Below are positions 1 to 12,063 of a stretch of DNA of 64,000 nucleotides, in pieces. The position numbers were made by a program, and so were the translations under genes. The stretch comes from Bolinopsis microptera. Lineage: Eukaryota; Ctenophora; Tentaculata; Lobata; Bolinopsidae. Each line of letters starts with the position of its first letter. Positions within the stretch are counted from its first letter, which is position 1. The notes under the pieces are model-generated. The model was not told the origin of the DNA. It saw only the letters and a list, made by a program, of their open reading frames with translations, and did not search any database. Where the stretch lies: contig NC_087072.1 of NCBI RefSeq assembly GCF_026151205.1, positions 23,205,603 through 23,269,602 of the forward strand. The letters are read 5' to 3'.

Positions 1-1326
1 CGATACAGTGAAGCGACCGTAGGGGTCACCACGTGATACAACATGTGACTATTGACAATTGTTAATGATCTGGCCCGGCGCGCGCTACTTCGTAGCTCGT
101 TCCATGATCGGGCCATAACATTTTGAGAAGAAAGCGGCGCGCGCTACTTCGAAGAAATTTAGACGAGTAACATCCGTCAAACGTGACTAGCATTCACGTG
201 ATCGATCAGCTACCCAATTACAGTCGCGCATAAGATCAATAGCACGCCAACTACCAATAAGAAAGAAGTGAAGTATGCGCTACAAAAGCCGCGCGCTGAG
301 TTAGATTGTAAAATCTGATTATTTGATTGTAAAATCGTATAAACACTGCTGCGCGCAGTGCCGTGACCGGTATGCGTCGTAATTAGCTCGTATTCATATT
401 TGAACAATTTTGAAGCCAAATTAAGGTGTTTGTTTTAGATTTGAATAAATAATATGGACACAGTTCGAAAGTAATTTGTCTACTAAATAGTATTATGAAA
501 GAATGAACAAAATTGGTTAAAATTTGCCATAGATGTGACAAAAAAACTACGCACAGGATTGAATATTTCTCCACCAACGCGTGAAAATTTCTGAGTTCAA
601 CATTATATATTTCAGCTTGGTAATTGTAGTACTCAATTTTTAATAGCCTAATCCGATTACTAAGTATTTTATTTATACGACAGTATAAATTTTTTTGAAT
701 ATTTGCTAGATTAAAATAATAATAGGAGTAGGAACGTCGAAGGTCTTGCGCTTATTTTAGTCCCAAAATATATCCTAATCATTAATTTCATAAAAAATCA
801 CTGAAAGTGATGTCTACAGGTATATTTAGCCCTAACACCTTCCCAAATCATTAAGCAAGGGTTCATAGTCAGTTTTTAAGATCAACTTCAATATCATTGT
901 TAAGACAGTGAAAGACATAATACTAAAAGTAAATCATAAATGAGTGGTTTCTCTTTCTCTTTCATTTTAACACATCATGCATTAGTAGAAGCAAGTCCTC
1001 TTTAGTGTCTGATTACCTATACTCCTGAAAAGATATTAGGGATATTATCAATTATGTAAAAAGAAAACAATATTGAATATGTGTGCAGCATGAAACATTG
1101 GTAGCTTATGTTTTTGAAAGCTCGCTTATTCGTTTAAGCGATCAAATAGTCAGTGTGCAGTGCACAGTGGAGAACAGTTTAAGGCACCGGAAATGTTCCA
1201 AATAAATCCCCTGTCTACTATCAGACCACACACTCCACTATGCACTACAAGGTATCGTATAACAATGGCAGTTGAAATGTGTTCCCGCCATTTTAAAATC
1301 AAAAATGTGCGCAGCATCTTACGGGT
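1..1326. other. No gene seen; fragments of dispersed repeats
   Basis: I see no convincing coding region. Bases about 8-45 match, in inverted orientation, a stretch near 46630-46680 (shared GGGGTCACCACGTGATACAA-like text). Bases about 150-180 (AAATTTAGACGAGTAACATC and what follows) recur at about 11237-11270. These are pieces of interspersed repeats. The short open frames here lack splice context and protein-like composition. Confidence 0.6.
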
Positions 1327-1391
1327 TATGCGCCGTGATCAATGGTCACGGCGCAATGGTTATGCGCCGTGACCATTGATCACGGCGCATA
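1327..1391. repeat. 65-bp perfect palindrome with 29-bp arms
   Basis: Two 29-bp arms (starting TATGCGCCGTGATCAATGG) are exact reverse complements around a 7-bp loop. Each arm is itself nearly palindromic (TGCGCCGTGA / TCACGGCGCA), so the site could form one long hairpin or two small ones. It is GC-rich inside AT-rich DNA. Confidence 0.9.
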
Positions 1392-2016
1392 CACATTGCG
1401 TTTAAATTGTCATATAAATGTCCAGCTTCTCAGTGAAATTTGGTTGACTCGACTAATTTAAAAATGTAATACTCTTTGTTTCATTCTAGTTCAATTGTAT
1501 TTCTATTATGGTCGGAAAGAATTATAATGTTTTTTTCTTCTACTGGGCCACATTCAGCCTGACATTCCGCCATATTTTCAACGGCTATGAACACTAACAT
1601 ATGAACACTTATATGAGCCTGGCCCCATGTAAGATGTTTCTTTGTAGTCAGTAGTGTATTACTATTTCGGTTTTATAGTTGCATTTAATGCAGTAAATAT
1701 TAATGGTTTCTTCACCTCTTCAATGTAATTGGTTTGGAGGTCATTTGAAATAAGGAGGTAAAATAACTCACATAGCTTCCGGCAAGTTCCAAGGATACAG
1801 TGATTGAGTTTCTAGTCAACCTAGCCTCTTTGCCTGACTGATTTCTTGTTCGGCAGGGTGACTGCTTAGTGCTTAAACGTCAACTTCAACCTCTTCCACT
1901 GCATCGAATCGTACTAGTAGAATTTGTACCTGACATATTACATTTAGTTTAGCGACCTTCACATGTGGGTCAAACTTAGTATTTCTGAAAGTTTCGCCAA
2001 ATTTCATTGATTTCAG

Positions 2017-2562
2017 AAGGTGTGGCAGGGTGTAGGCCATACACTGAGTAACATCTGCTTATTTAGTCAAACATTTAGTGTGGCCTTGCCCATCAGCAGC
2101 CTGTCCGATACTTGGAAGCTGGAGAAATGTCGACTCCTACAGTCCTACCAGCAGTCTTCTGATGACATGATAAGGGCGATTCAACCGCAAGTCAGGTCAG
2201 GGAGAGTTTGGAGACCAGACAAGGAACTAGATTGTGCTGAGAGGGACTTAGTCTGTGAAGAGGTGAGAGGAATGGTCCAGCCGTACAGCAGGGCAGGGAT
2301 TTGTTTTGGAGAATGGAAGAAACCGTGGAAGAAGATGAACGCCCGGGAACAACAAGCTGATGTCCTTCAGAGAGTTAAAAGAAACCTCGAGCATGAAAGG
2401 GAAGTTCAATGCGGCTCTCTTGAGATGCAGTCAAGATGGGGTCAGTGGAGGGAAGAGGTTATGAAGACGGACATGAGCTGGCACACACTCTTTAAGTATG
2501 GTGATTCGCTCACAGGTTTTATGCTCAGTGCGACTTATGGTACTGTGGTCACACCAAATTGA
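2017..2562 (+). pseudogene. Non-LTR retrotransposon remnant, C-terminal part of the RT polyprotein
   Basis: An open frame of about 180 codons follows an acceptor-like TTGATTTCAG. Motifs IQPQVRSGRVWRPDKEL, a central RAGICFGEWKKPW block, and MSWHTLFKYG...LSATYGTVVTP near the end follow the order I recognise from the region after reverse transcriptase in LINE-like ORF2 proteins of cnidarians and fish (AIQP.VRSGRKWR / RAGLG / .SW..LW / L..ATYD.LP.P). No RT catalytic motif is present upstream, so it is a 5'-truncated, dead copy. The family assignment is from memory of the pattern. A low-copy host exon is the alternative. Confidence 0.5.
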
Positions 2563-3362
2563 TTTCTTCAAATAATCCAAATACAGGCAGCGATTTAGTC
2601 AACTTAAGTTTATCATTTATGTAATTGAACATTAAAAATGAATCCTTCATAGAATTTTGCATTTTTCATTATCTCGAGGGTATAAAATTGTCAATTGAGA
2701 AACACGTCAAATCTAAACAAATAAGTTCATTAAAATAGCTATCAATCAGTAAATGAACGAACCTGTACATCTAGAAGATATGATGTAGGTCCACACTTGT
2801 AACTTGTCAGACCGGTTGTTGTACAGCTTCCTGTTCAGCCTGAAAACACATTTCTGTTACCATGACAATGTTACCATTACAAGATACCCGTGATGAGGAG
2901 TGTCATGACGTTACGTCACTGATAAAGTTAATACACCTCCTCCCCACTAATAGTGCACTAACCTGGAAATGAGGGAGTAGTGAGGACCAGCGTCAGTAAC
3001 TATAAAAAAAGCCCCCTATCATGATACTTTAGTTTCTCATGCAGGATTAAAAAATAGTAGTTGAACCCAACTTACACCAGATAAGATATGACTCAGTCAC
3101 TTTATCTACATTACCTGGCAGACGTAACAGCCGAAGTGCCGAACTTATAGACCACAAAGTCTTGAGGGGAGAGGTCGTTAAGATCAACAGGTATTAGCTC
3201 AGTATCAAAATCGTGTTCAGAGTTCAATTTTGAGATATACCCTACTGAGGGTGAAAGTTTGGTTACCAAGTGAGATGACACAGTCAGTTACTTAGATACC
3301 GTGGTTACTAAATGACGGCAAATCAGTGACTGTAGGGACGGAATTGTATAATAATTGCCAGA
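2563..3362. other. No gene seen
   Basis: AT-rich sequence without a supported exon, RNA gene or repeat array. The 114-bp repeat family begins to appear near 3363. Confidence 0.5.
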
Positions 3363-5550
3363 ATTATGTCAAATATGAAATAAGTGCCAAGAGTCAGTTT
3401 TGTGGGTTATCTTACTGGCTTTAACTTAGGGGTTTTAAATAAAATGGTTGGATAAGTGTAAAACACATTATTTGGCCGTTTGAGATCCTGAAATTAGTGC
3501 CAGGAGTCAGTTTTGTGGGTTATCTTACTGGCTGTAAAGGGGTTTTAAAAAATGTAAATGGTTGGATAAGTGTAAAACACATTATTTGGCATCCTGAAAT
3601 TAGTGCCAGGAGTCAGTTTTGTGGATTGGGGGGGGGGGGGGGGGGGGTCCAAGGGGAACTTTGGGGAGTTTTGGGGAACTTTTTTTTGGGGAACTTCAGG
3701 AAACCTGGGGGACTTTCCCAAAGTTCCCCAAAAAATTATCAATGAAACAAATAATTTTGGGGAATTTTGGGGAACTTTTTTTTGGGGAACTTCAGAAAGT
3801 TCCCCAAAATTCCCCAAAGTGCCCCAAAGTTCCCCAAAGTTCCCCAATAAAATTATCATGCCAAAAAAATTATCATGCTGCAAGTATCAACAAGTAAGTT
3901 AAGATTATACCTTATAATAACATACATGTTAACATTAATGGGTATTAATGTATATTAGAGAAATTTTGAATAATTTTGAATAATTTTGAATAATTTTGGA
4001 TAATTTTGAATAATTTTGGGGAATTTTGGGGAACTTTGGGGAGTTTTGGGGAACTTTTTTTTGGGGAACTTCAGAAATCTTGAGGGACTTTCCCAAAGTT
4101 CCCCAAAGTTCCCCTTGGACCCCCCCCCTGGATTATATTGTTGGCTTTAAAGGGGTTTTAAAAAGTGTAAATGGTTGAATAAGTGTGAAACACATTATTT
4201 GGCCGTTTGAGATCCTGAAATTAGTGCCAGGAGTCAGTTTTGTGGGTTATCTTACTGGCTTTAAAGGGGTTTTAAAAAGTGTAAATGGTTGAATAAGTGA
4301 AAAACACATTATTTGGCCGTACGAGATCCTGAAATTAGTGCCAGGAGTCAGTTTTGTGGGTTATCTTACTGGCTGTAAAGGGGTTTTAAAAAGTGTAAAT
4401 GGTTGAATAAGTGTAAAACACATTATTTGGCCGTACGAGATCCTGAAATTAGTGCCAGGAGTCAGTTTTGTGGGTTATCTTACTGGCTGTAAAGGGGTTT
4501 TAAAAAGTGTAAATGGTTGAATAAGTGTAAAACACATTATTTGGCCGTACGAGATCCTGAAATTAGTGCCAGGAGTCAGTTTTGTGGGTTATCTTACTGG
4601 CTGTAAAGGGGTTTTAAAAAGTGTAAATGGTTGAATAAGTGTAAAACACATTATTTGGCCGTACGAGATCCTGAAATTAGTGCCAGGAGTCAGTTTTGTG
4701 GGTTATCTTACTGGCTTTAAAGGGGTTTTAAAAAGTGTAAATGGTTGAATAAGTGTAAAACACATTATTTGGCCGTACGAGATCCTGAAATTAGTGCCAG
4801 GAGTCAGTTTTGTGGGTTATCTTACTGGCTGTAAAGGGGTTTTAAAAAGTGTAAATGGTTGAATAAGTGTAAAACACATTATTTGGCCGTACGAGATCCT
4901 GAAATTAGTGCCAGGAGTCAGTTTTGTGGGTTATCTTACTGGCTGTAAAGGGGTTTTAAAAAGTGTAAATGGTTGAATAAGTGTAAAACACATTATTTGG
5001 CCGTACGAGATCCTGAAATTAGTGCCAGGAGTCAGTTTTGTGGGTTATCTTACTGGCTGTAAAGGGGTTTTAAAAAGTGTAAATGGTTGAATAAGTGTAA
5101 AACACATTATTTGGCCGTACGAGATCCTGAAATTAGTGCCAGGAGTCAGTTTTGTGGGTTATCTTACTGGCTGTAAAGGGGTTTTAAAAAGTGTAAATGG
5201 TTGAATAAGTGTAAAACACATTATTTGGCCGTACGAGATCCTGAAATTAGTGCCAGGAGTCAGTTTTGTGGGTTATCTTACTGGCTGTAAAGGGGTTTTA
5301 AAAAGTGTAAATGGTTGAATTAGTGTAAAACACATTATTTGGCCGTACGAGATCCTGAAATTAGTGCCAGGAGTCAGTTTTGTGGGTTATCTTACTGGCT
5401 GTAAAGGGGTTTTAAAAAGTGTAAATGGTTGAATAAGTGTAAAACACATTATTTGGCCGTACGAGATCCTGAAATTAGTGCCAGGAGTCAGTTTTGTGGG
5501 TTATCTTACTGGCTGTTAAGGGGTTTTAAAAAGTGTAAATGGTTGGTGTA
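3363..5550. repeat. 114-bp tandem repeat array
   Basis: About 12 nearly identical 114-bp units run from about 4149 to 5545; the phrase GAAATTAGTGCCAGGAGTCA recurs every 114 bp. Two or three degenerate or shortened units lie at about 3363-3620. The array is interrupted by the foldback element at 3628-4128. The 114-bp period is a multiple of three, but the units contain stops and I see no coding role. Confidence 0.95.
3628..4128. mobile_element. Foldback/MITE-like element with poly-G termini
   Basis: The left end is a run of about 20 G followed by TCCAAGGGGAACTTTGGGG. The right end is the reverse complement, ending CCTTGGACCCCCCCC. Inside, GGGGAACTTT and its complement TTCCCCAAAG alternate many times, giving a strong hairpin. 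It splits the 114-bp array. A short direct repeat TGGATT flanks both sides and may be a target duplication. There is no coding capacity. Confidence 0.7.
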
Positions 5551-7030
5551 AATGTGAAATGGTTCGGAATAAAACCGAAACCAAGTATGAAATAACAGAT
5601 ATAAATAACAATTAATAACTTACCGGTTCGTAAAAGTTATCCGACTGGCATTAATTAAAAACTTAAATCAAAACCCTATTATCTGTTATCGTGAATCGTT
5701 AATTGCAATATATAATACAACAGTCGATAACAGCTGACATTTTACAACGAGCAGAAATAACAAAATGGCGCGAAGTTATAATCTTCACATACGATCAGGT
5801 AAAAATGGCGCCATAGTGCTCCTTCATCAACTATTTTACGTTTTTGACGATTTTGACACGTGAATAGCGCGCTTAGATTTGCGCGGCGCATTAAAAAAAT
5901 TTAAACCTTTCGGATAGGGGTTAATTTATTTTTCTACTGTCAACACAGCCCAAGTTATACATGTTTTAATATCAAAAAATGTCCATTTTTTTTGTATCAG
6001 TTTTAGCTAAATTTCTTTTCAAATCGCTGCCACGTCAAAACTATTTTACGAAAGTATATCAAATTTTCACGAAAAGCAAACTTAATCGATTTACAACTGT
6101 ATTGAAAAAGAATTTAATACAAAAATATTGAAACTTTTAAAATTATCAATGGAATAAATTGCCGACCTCTAAATATGTGTAAAATACTGCGAATAACGCT
6201 GCGCGTGGGGGTGATAAACGCGCCTATTTGCGTGTTTTAGAGGATTCAATTACGCCAGGCTATATGTTTATGAACATAATAGCCTGGGGTCCACAGGTAA
6301 ATTTAACGGGTGATACTTGTAAAATATATGTTTCAAATATTATACCGGCGAAATAGTTGGTCGCGCGCAGTACGACATGTTTTTGGTGTTGACCATTGGT
6401 GGCAGGTACTTTTTGTCCTATTACGTCACGGCGCAGTACTGCACGGACACTACACACTGATAAAGCTTCTCTCAGATCACAGTTTAAGTTAGAAATAAAA
6501 CCTAATTAGATCATCGATCAGTTAGTGATTAACAAAGAAAACAAAATATTGAAATAACGGATTATAATATATAATGTTTATCTTTCTAAATCTAAATCCC
6601 GTGCACAGTGTCAAGTGTAACATTATGAACTGGAATTGTCATATTAAATTCTTTGATCGGAGCAACATCTTGAAGATTAACTCAATCTTCAAGTTCAAGC
6701 GTTCGGCATCATTGTAGAGGATTTGTAGAAGAATGTTTTGGCAGTAACTGAAAGTAATTCATTTTAATTGATCAAAGAGGTCGAAACTCGGTTTATCAGA
6801 TGGTTTGGGAGTTATAAGACATGATGCATTACTGATTTAACTACAAAAACTTGACCCACAATTATGACTGTTCACAATATTGAGCCTACAGTGTGACTGA
6901 ATTGTATTTTAATTTGTAAGCCATATAATTATATTCCAAAAATTCTAATATGTCCTCACCTACTGTATGTTTTACAGTTTTAGGAGAAAGAGACCATTAA
7001 AATAGAGAATAGATTATTCCCAGCAGTACT
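5551..7030. other. No gene seen; dispersed repeats, possible 3' region of the minus-strand gene
   Basis: An inverted repeat around 6255-6300 (TATGTTTATGAACATAATAG plus CCTGGGGTCC) also occurs near 46130-46190. TTAACGGGTGATACT near 6305 recurs near 13240 and 46520. If exon 23 of the KIND gene (7031-7169) is real, its 3' UTR lies just below 7031; ATTAAA on the minus strand at 6907-6912 is the only nearby poly(A)-signal candidate. Confidence 0.4.
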
Positions 7031-7169
7031 TTATCTTCCAGAAATAACAAGGGCACGACATTCCGGCACAGTAAAATGAGAGTCAGAGATGAGAGAAGAA
7101 AGAAAATTCTGAGTAACTTTGTCAGACGTCAGTATAGCCGTTTTCATGTCAGAGAGATCCTTCGGCGAA
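7031..7169 (-). CDS. KIND gene exon 23, candidate terminal exon
   Basis: The minus strand reads SPKDLSDMKTAILTSD, then LISDSHFTVPECRALV, and stops at 7031-7033. Composition looks like real protein and the phase fits exon 22. The acceptor used (TACTGATAG) is weak. A much stronger acceptor (TTTTATTTTCAG, about 35 nt upstream) would put another frame in register and end early. Treat it as a tentative 3' end. Confidence 0.3.
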
Positions 7170-7892
7170 CTATCAGTATCACACAATGGCAGGTCAGTCC
7201 ATCAGTAACTGAAAATAAAACCCATTACGTCAGTATTGCTATTGGGAAGGTTGGTAAGATATAATCAGAATTCGGCTAACTAGATATTTGATTTCAAACA
7301 AGTTATTTTTTCCCGATCCATGACTCAAGTGCCGAAGGCACAAAAGAGTCAAGGACAAGGGTTAGCGATCGAGGTTTTTTTTGGGATATGGTAGCTTTGC
7401 GACCGTACCTGCGTGCGAGCGTGCGTGTCTGCGTACGTTTCGCCCACGTGTCTGCCTGCGCAAAGTTATTTTGCGCGAAAATCTGAATTAAACAATTGTT
7501 GGCGCGCGGTGCTGAAATGTTCAAGTACATTGTTAATTTCATCATGTACGCATCCCGCTAGGGACTAATTGATAGCATATTATTATTATTTTGAGTTAGT
7601 ATTACTATTTTGCACAAATCCGTGTCAGGTTGCATAAACAATAAACATATGGTTACATAGAAATATACACGATTTTCAAATTAAATATGGAATTATATCA
7701 ACTGGGCGGCGCTCGGCCTGTCACTCCGCCATATCTGCATGCTTATAAACAGTAAAGACTGGGGTCCACAGGTGGTATGGAATATGATCAAATACTCCAT
7801 CACGGATCGGGAAATTGAGCGGCCATCCACAAAAGAAAAGCGGCCGCATTTCTTGTTAGGTTATATTATTCCGGGAACATTATATATATCGT

Positions 7893-8605
7893 ATTTCTGT
7901 CAATGAATGGTTACATTTTTAAGTACCATTTATCGACAAAAATGGGCAATTTGTGCGTGTGCATGGTAATTTTTAATTTTAAGTGGAATGATACACCCAT
8001 GTGCAGTGTGGAACCTACAGCGTGTAAAGAAATGTGTGTAAAGTATGATTATTTATAGATTACCAGCCTGCCGTAATAAAGTAATGACAAAGTAAGCGAA
8101 CATGTACATCTCGTGATAACATTTCGGTCATGAAGTTGGGATATTACAACAACATATTATTTTAATTGCCCACTTCACTTGGAGAGAATTCAGGTACGTG
8201 TGCTAATAATTGTGTACATAATTCTGATAGGAACTTTAACGAAAATATAATACAAAATTGGTCGGAAAATTGAATATGGGATACTTAGGAGGATTATTAG
8301 GACAAAATTGGAACATTTGTTACATCAGTTCTAGGACTAGACATGCAGTGATTCCCAAACTTGGTTTGAGTAGTCCTATGACCAATATTAACTCTTTCCG
8401 ACCAATTTTGAACCATTCTGAGCACGTTGAGGAGAATGTTCATGTTTGTTCATTTCCGTTCATTCCATGAACCTAGCCAATTTGTGCGTGTATTTCTGTC
8501 GATAAATGGTTACATTTTTATGTACCATTTATCGACAAAAATGGGCAATTTGTGCGTGTGCATGGTTAATTTGAATTTTAAGTGGAATGATACGCCCATG
8601 TGTAA
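7893..8605. repeat. Direct duplication of about 115 bp, about 596 bp apart
   Basis: Bases about 7893-8005 and 8489-8605 share CCATTTATCGACAAAAATGG, GGGCAATTTGTGCGTGTGCA and AAGTGGAATGATAC with few differences. No gene is seen between 7170 and 9327 apart from these copies. The pair may be the ends of a degenerate element; I found no coding sequence between them. Confidence 0.7.
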
Positions 8606-9327
8606 CGAGCTGGACAATTGCAACATGTTGAATCAGAATGTTGACGAGTTTCTTATATTGACTTCTTATTATTAGTAATATTCTACCTTTGCAGTTGCTA
8701 ATCTCATTAACGTTTTCTGTAAAACGCTAATTTGGAAATAAAATTCGTTAAATGATAACAAAAATTCTAAAAATGCTTGAGATTTCAACTGCTAAAAATG
8801 TAATGTATTTAAATATTGATTATTGAACCTCGAAACACACTGCGGTAAACTAATTTTAGGAGATTCAAAGTGTTATTTGACTAATAGTAATAAAAGTTAT
8901 CAATTGATTTTACTACTATCGCTGCCTGATGTTCTGTAAAATAACGAACTAATATTTTCATTAAGAACAGTTCAGTATGGTCAATTTATTAACGCCCATT
9001 ACGATAAAATTACTTTAACAACATTTTTTAAAAATCTGATAATTAAGAAAAAGTTATTATTAGTAAATATAACGCTCCCTCCCACTCCCAGCCCGGCCTG
9101 CGCCTGGTTGCTTTAACAGTGAAATTAAATTAATTAACGATACTGAACTATGAACCTATAAAATTTTCAAACTCTTATAGTCTCTAATGTATTACAGGCC
9201 ATCAAGCAATTGTCTTAAAAAATGCCCCAAAATATTTTATGTTACATGAAACAATATCTATTGTGTTTTTCTGCCTCAAATCTTTCTCAAACGCATAACT
9301 TGTGTGATCGTGTTAGAAAGTTGTCAC

Positions 9328-9407
9328 ATGAACGAAGGAAGCTGGTAACTGGAGTGAGAAGGCTCAGTGGATTTGCTGAAGTACTTCGGAGGGGCTGGCG
9401 TCTTCAT
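9328..9407 (-). CDS. KIND gene exon 22 (tentative)
   Basis: Minus strand, acceptor ACTATGAACCTCAG and donor TTCAT|gtgaca. The 80-nt exon enters in phase 0, as needed after exon 21. It encodes MKTPAPPKYFSKSTEPS and what follows, proline- and serine-rich like the rest of the C-terminal region. The upstream open frame contains a stop, which supports a splice boundary here. A dispersed repeat begins right beside it. Confidence 0.35.
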
Positions 9408-9489
9408 CTGAGGTTCATAGTTTTCAGAAATAATTTCAAAAGAAAATACAACAGTTGTGATTTAGTATTCTCTGGTGTTGGGCCATCCT

Positions 9490-10565
9490 TTGGGTTGTGA
9501 AGCTCAGTTCTGCTTCCTACAGGTGCATTAGGCTGGTTTAAAATTTGAAACTCGAAAAGTTGCACACGTGGGGACACGCCCAAATTGATATAAAATTGCC
9601 AAAATCATTGAAAATTGCTATTTTCACCATTCTCTGTCAACTTTGGAGTCCCGTTGTGATCCACGTTCTTTTTGTAATCGTTTGAAACTTTGCATGCTTA
9701 TCAAACAATATATAAAACACTAACATGCAAAAATTTACGGTGATTCAATATTTTATGCGCAGTGCGCACGCAACGTCCGCTCAAAGTTTGCACGTGCGAA
9801 AGGTTGATAATTTTGCTCATTCGTGATTACGAACAAATTTTGATTTCCCACGACAGTTAAATGGCATTATAAATGAATTTAATGCCAACTTGAATGAGTA
9901 TAAAGTGACATACTCAGTCAGTGATCGACAGATATGCTTACCTAAACACAAGGAAATTTTTTCATAGGTTAAATTTCGAAATCATTGAAATTACCTCCTT
10001 ATTAATGAAGTTATCAGTTTATATTTCGACTTTGTAAAGTACCCTGACATTATAAAAAAATAGATGATATTTGACCAAAACCCATAATTGGGTAGAGTGG
10101 ACCGCTGCCAGTATCTCTCTTTCCTAAGCAAAAGGAAATGATATTAATTTGAATGACCGTCTGCAAATGCAAAATTATACCCAAAATTAAATCGGTCGCT
10201 CGCTTTTCCTATTCATTTACAATTGTAATAGATTAAGAAGAACTACCCGAAGGCAGCTGTATTCGGCACTAACGATTCAATAAACACCAGCTAATTGGAC
10301 ACTCATTACTGCCCTTGTCCCGCAATACTAAGTATCGACCCGAAAGCAACCCAAGGCCAAAGAGATTTTTACAGCATGTGATTGATGCAGTTAATCGGAA
10401 CTTATTACAATTCGTAAGCCTTGTACGGTTTTTCATTTCATTCTCGGTATCATTTTGCATTTGCGGACGGTTATTCAAATTAATGTCATTTCCTTTTGTT
10501 TGGGAAAGAGAGACACTGGCAGCAGTTCACTTTATTACCCATGATCATGAGTTTTGGTCAAATAT
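9490..10565. mobile_element. About 1.1-kb non-autonomous element, copy 1
   Basis: This stretch is repeated in inverted orientation at 42428-43570. It includes a foldback block (about 10070-10565) whose ends ACCAAAACCCATAATTGGG and CCCATGATCATGAGTTTTGG are inverted copies, with AAAGGAAATGATATTAAT inside each arm. The adjoining part (about 9490-10070) also matches the other copy in inverse order. No transposase frame was found. Confidence 0.75.
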
Positions 10566-10684
10566 TTTAAACAAATAATGTATGGGCATCACCCGTTTAG
10601 TTAATAAATTTAATCACACTCGACATGATAGTCCAATTATGTAAAATGATTTAAAATCATTTGGATTAATACGCAGTATTCTTA

Positions 10685-10975
10685 AGGGGTCGTTCACATA
10701 TATAGGGGTCGTTCACGTATTACGTAATCAATTTTGGATAATATTTACCACCCCCCCCCCCCCCCCTTCGTAATCAGTTTCACAAATAGCTAGCTATTGT
10801 GTCGAAATTACACTAGCATAATCATTTGGAAACCCCCGGCCCCCCCACGACTGATTACGTAATATGTGAACGACACCATATTACATGTAAAACTGAGTAC
10901 TGACTACGGAGGGGGGGGGGGGGGGGGGGGTAAAATTGTCCAAAAAGTGATTACATAATATGTGAAGGACCCCTA
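10685..10975. mobile_element. TIR element with poly-C/poly-G tracts
   Basis: The left end AGGGGTCGTTCACATAT... and right end ...ATATGTGAAGGACCCCT are inverted copies. Inside, the same motif with ATTACGTAATC is repeated next to C17-type and G20-type homopolymer runs. A related left end (AAGGGGTCTTTCACACATTA) is at 52921. It is non-coding. The target duplication is ambiguous. Confidence 0.75.
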
Positions 10976-11057
10976 AAATAAACAAAACAAAAATAATTGT
11001 GTGTTTTTAAAAGTATAAACTTTAAAAATTAACAGGATAATTTTACAATTTACTAAC

Positions 11058-11179
11058 CTTGTCAATGTGAAAGTGAGATAATTTGCTGTTGTAAGCAAAT
11101 GCTCTCTTTCCATCCATATCCCTATTATTTTCTTTCTTGGTAGCTTGTATAACCACCGGACCAATGTCGAACGTTGGAT
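11058..11179 (-). CDS. KIND gene exon 21
   Basis: Minus strand; acceptor TTTGCCTAAG, donor GACAAG|gttagt. The first two bases complete the codon left by exon 20. It reads PTFDIGPVVIQATKKENN, then GKRAFAYNSKLSHFHIDK, without stops, and leaves in phase 0. I recognise no domain. The clean phase chain across exons 19-21 is the main support; the acceptor's pyrimidine tract is short. Confidence 0.6.
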
Positions 11180-11411
11180 CTTAGGCAAATTTAGTTGTTA
11201 TACTTGGTGTGGATAAATCTTGACGGCCTTTTTCGAGGAAATTTAGACGAGTAACATCCGTCAAACAAAACTTTAACCCAAAACCTTTCCATACCTCCAA
11301 AGCTTAGCAAAATCCTAATCCTAAACCGAAACTCAAAGAATCGAATTAGTGTTTTACTATAAAAAGTCGCATGATAACTCGCCGGTTGGTGTTTTATAAG
11401 TTAAAACTTAC

Positions 11412-11478
11412 AGTTGGTATCAGGAAAATGTGCACCATCACTATCAACAGATGTGCAACCGTATGCCGAACATATCTC
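11412..11478 (-). CDS. KIND gene exon 20
   Basis: Minus strand; acceptor TTATTCGTACAG and strong donor ACCAACT|gtaagtt. The 67-nt exon enters in phase 0 and leaves in phase 1, exactly bridging exons 19 and 21. It encodes EICSAYGCTSVDSDGAHFPD and two more residues. Too short for homology; supported by splice signals and phase. Confidence 0.6.
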
Positions 11479-11589
11479 CTGTACGAATAACGGTGGGGAA
11501 TCGTTAAACATCGTTAAGTAATTTCGATTAACCGTTTATTGATTTATAATGTATTAGTTTATTAATATAAATATATAAACACTTGTTGT

Positions 11590-11905
11590 AACAGGTATCT
11601 AAACGGCTTTTAGTTTTACTATAATTCGCTCGCCCAAAAATTATCATTTGACTTTGATTTTTATGGTTTTGCATAAACCCTAATCCCAACCCTAACCCAA
11701 GCCCTAAACAATCAATGTCGTGTTTTACTAGCGTGTCACGTGACCAAAACTATTTTTTGCCCATAACTTTCCATGGAAGCAATTTTACCATACGTCATGG
11801 TGGTTGTTTCGGAATCAGCGTCCATAATACACCGAACAAGATTAAATTCATACCTTTAGGGCCTTTTCACAAGAATTTTCTTAAAATTTGGGCGAGCGAT
11901 TTATA
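11590..11905. mobile_element. TIR element containing telomere-like CCCTAA text
   Basis: Ends TTCGCTCGCCCAAAAATT and AAAATTTGGGCGAGCGATTT are inverted copies. The interior has degenerate CCCTAA/CCCTAACCC units near 11675-11710 followed by CACGTGACC. Related sequence lies inverted at 48671-48900 and about 46735-46850. It is non-coding; the short open frame at 11715-11909 is part of the repeat. Confidence 0.6.
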
Positions 11906-11947
11906 TTAGTAGGAGCGTATCTAAACAGTAACCCTGCTCGCACTTAC

Positions 11948-12063
11948 TGCTTTAGTAGTAGTTGTTGTGACAGAACCTTCGTTATCACTAGTTTCATCAT
12001 CCTCACTGAGATTGAGGAACTGCTCTTCACTGCATATTGCTAACTTCCTCTGCTGCGAATGAA
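11948..12063 (-). CDS. KIND gene exon 19
   Basis: Minus strand. The donor AAAGCA|gtaagtg is strong. The frame reads RKLAICSEEQFLNLSEDD, then TSDNEGSVTTTTTKA, acidic and Ser/Thr-rich like exon 18. The acceptor at 12063/12064 (AAATTAAAAG) gives the right phase after exon 18 but is weak. Nearer CAG sites at 12053 or 12050 look better but would need an extra exon. Confidence 0.5.

Noticed and set aside
6961-7240. Plus-strand exon encoding an Arg-rich peptide (MRVRDERRKKILSN...)
   Set aside because: It has acceptor- and donor-like ends, but the opposite strand gives a more protein-like frame that fits the phase of the KIND gene; not decided with certainty.
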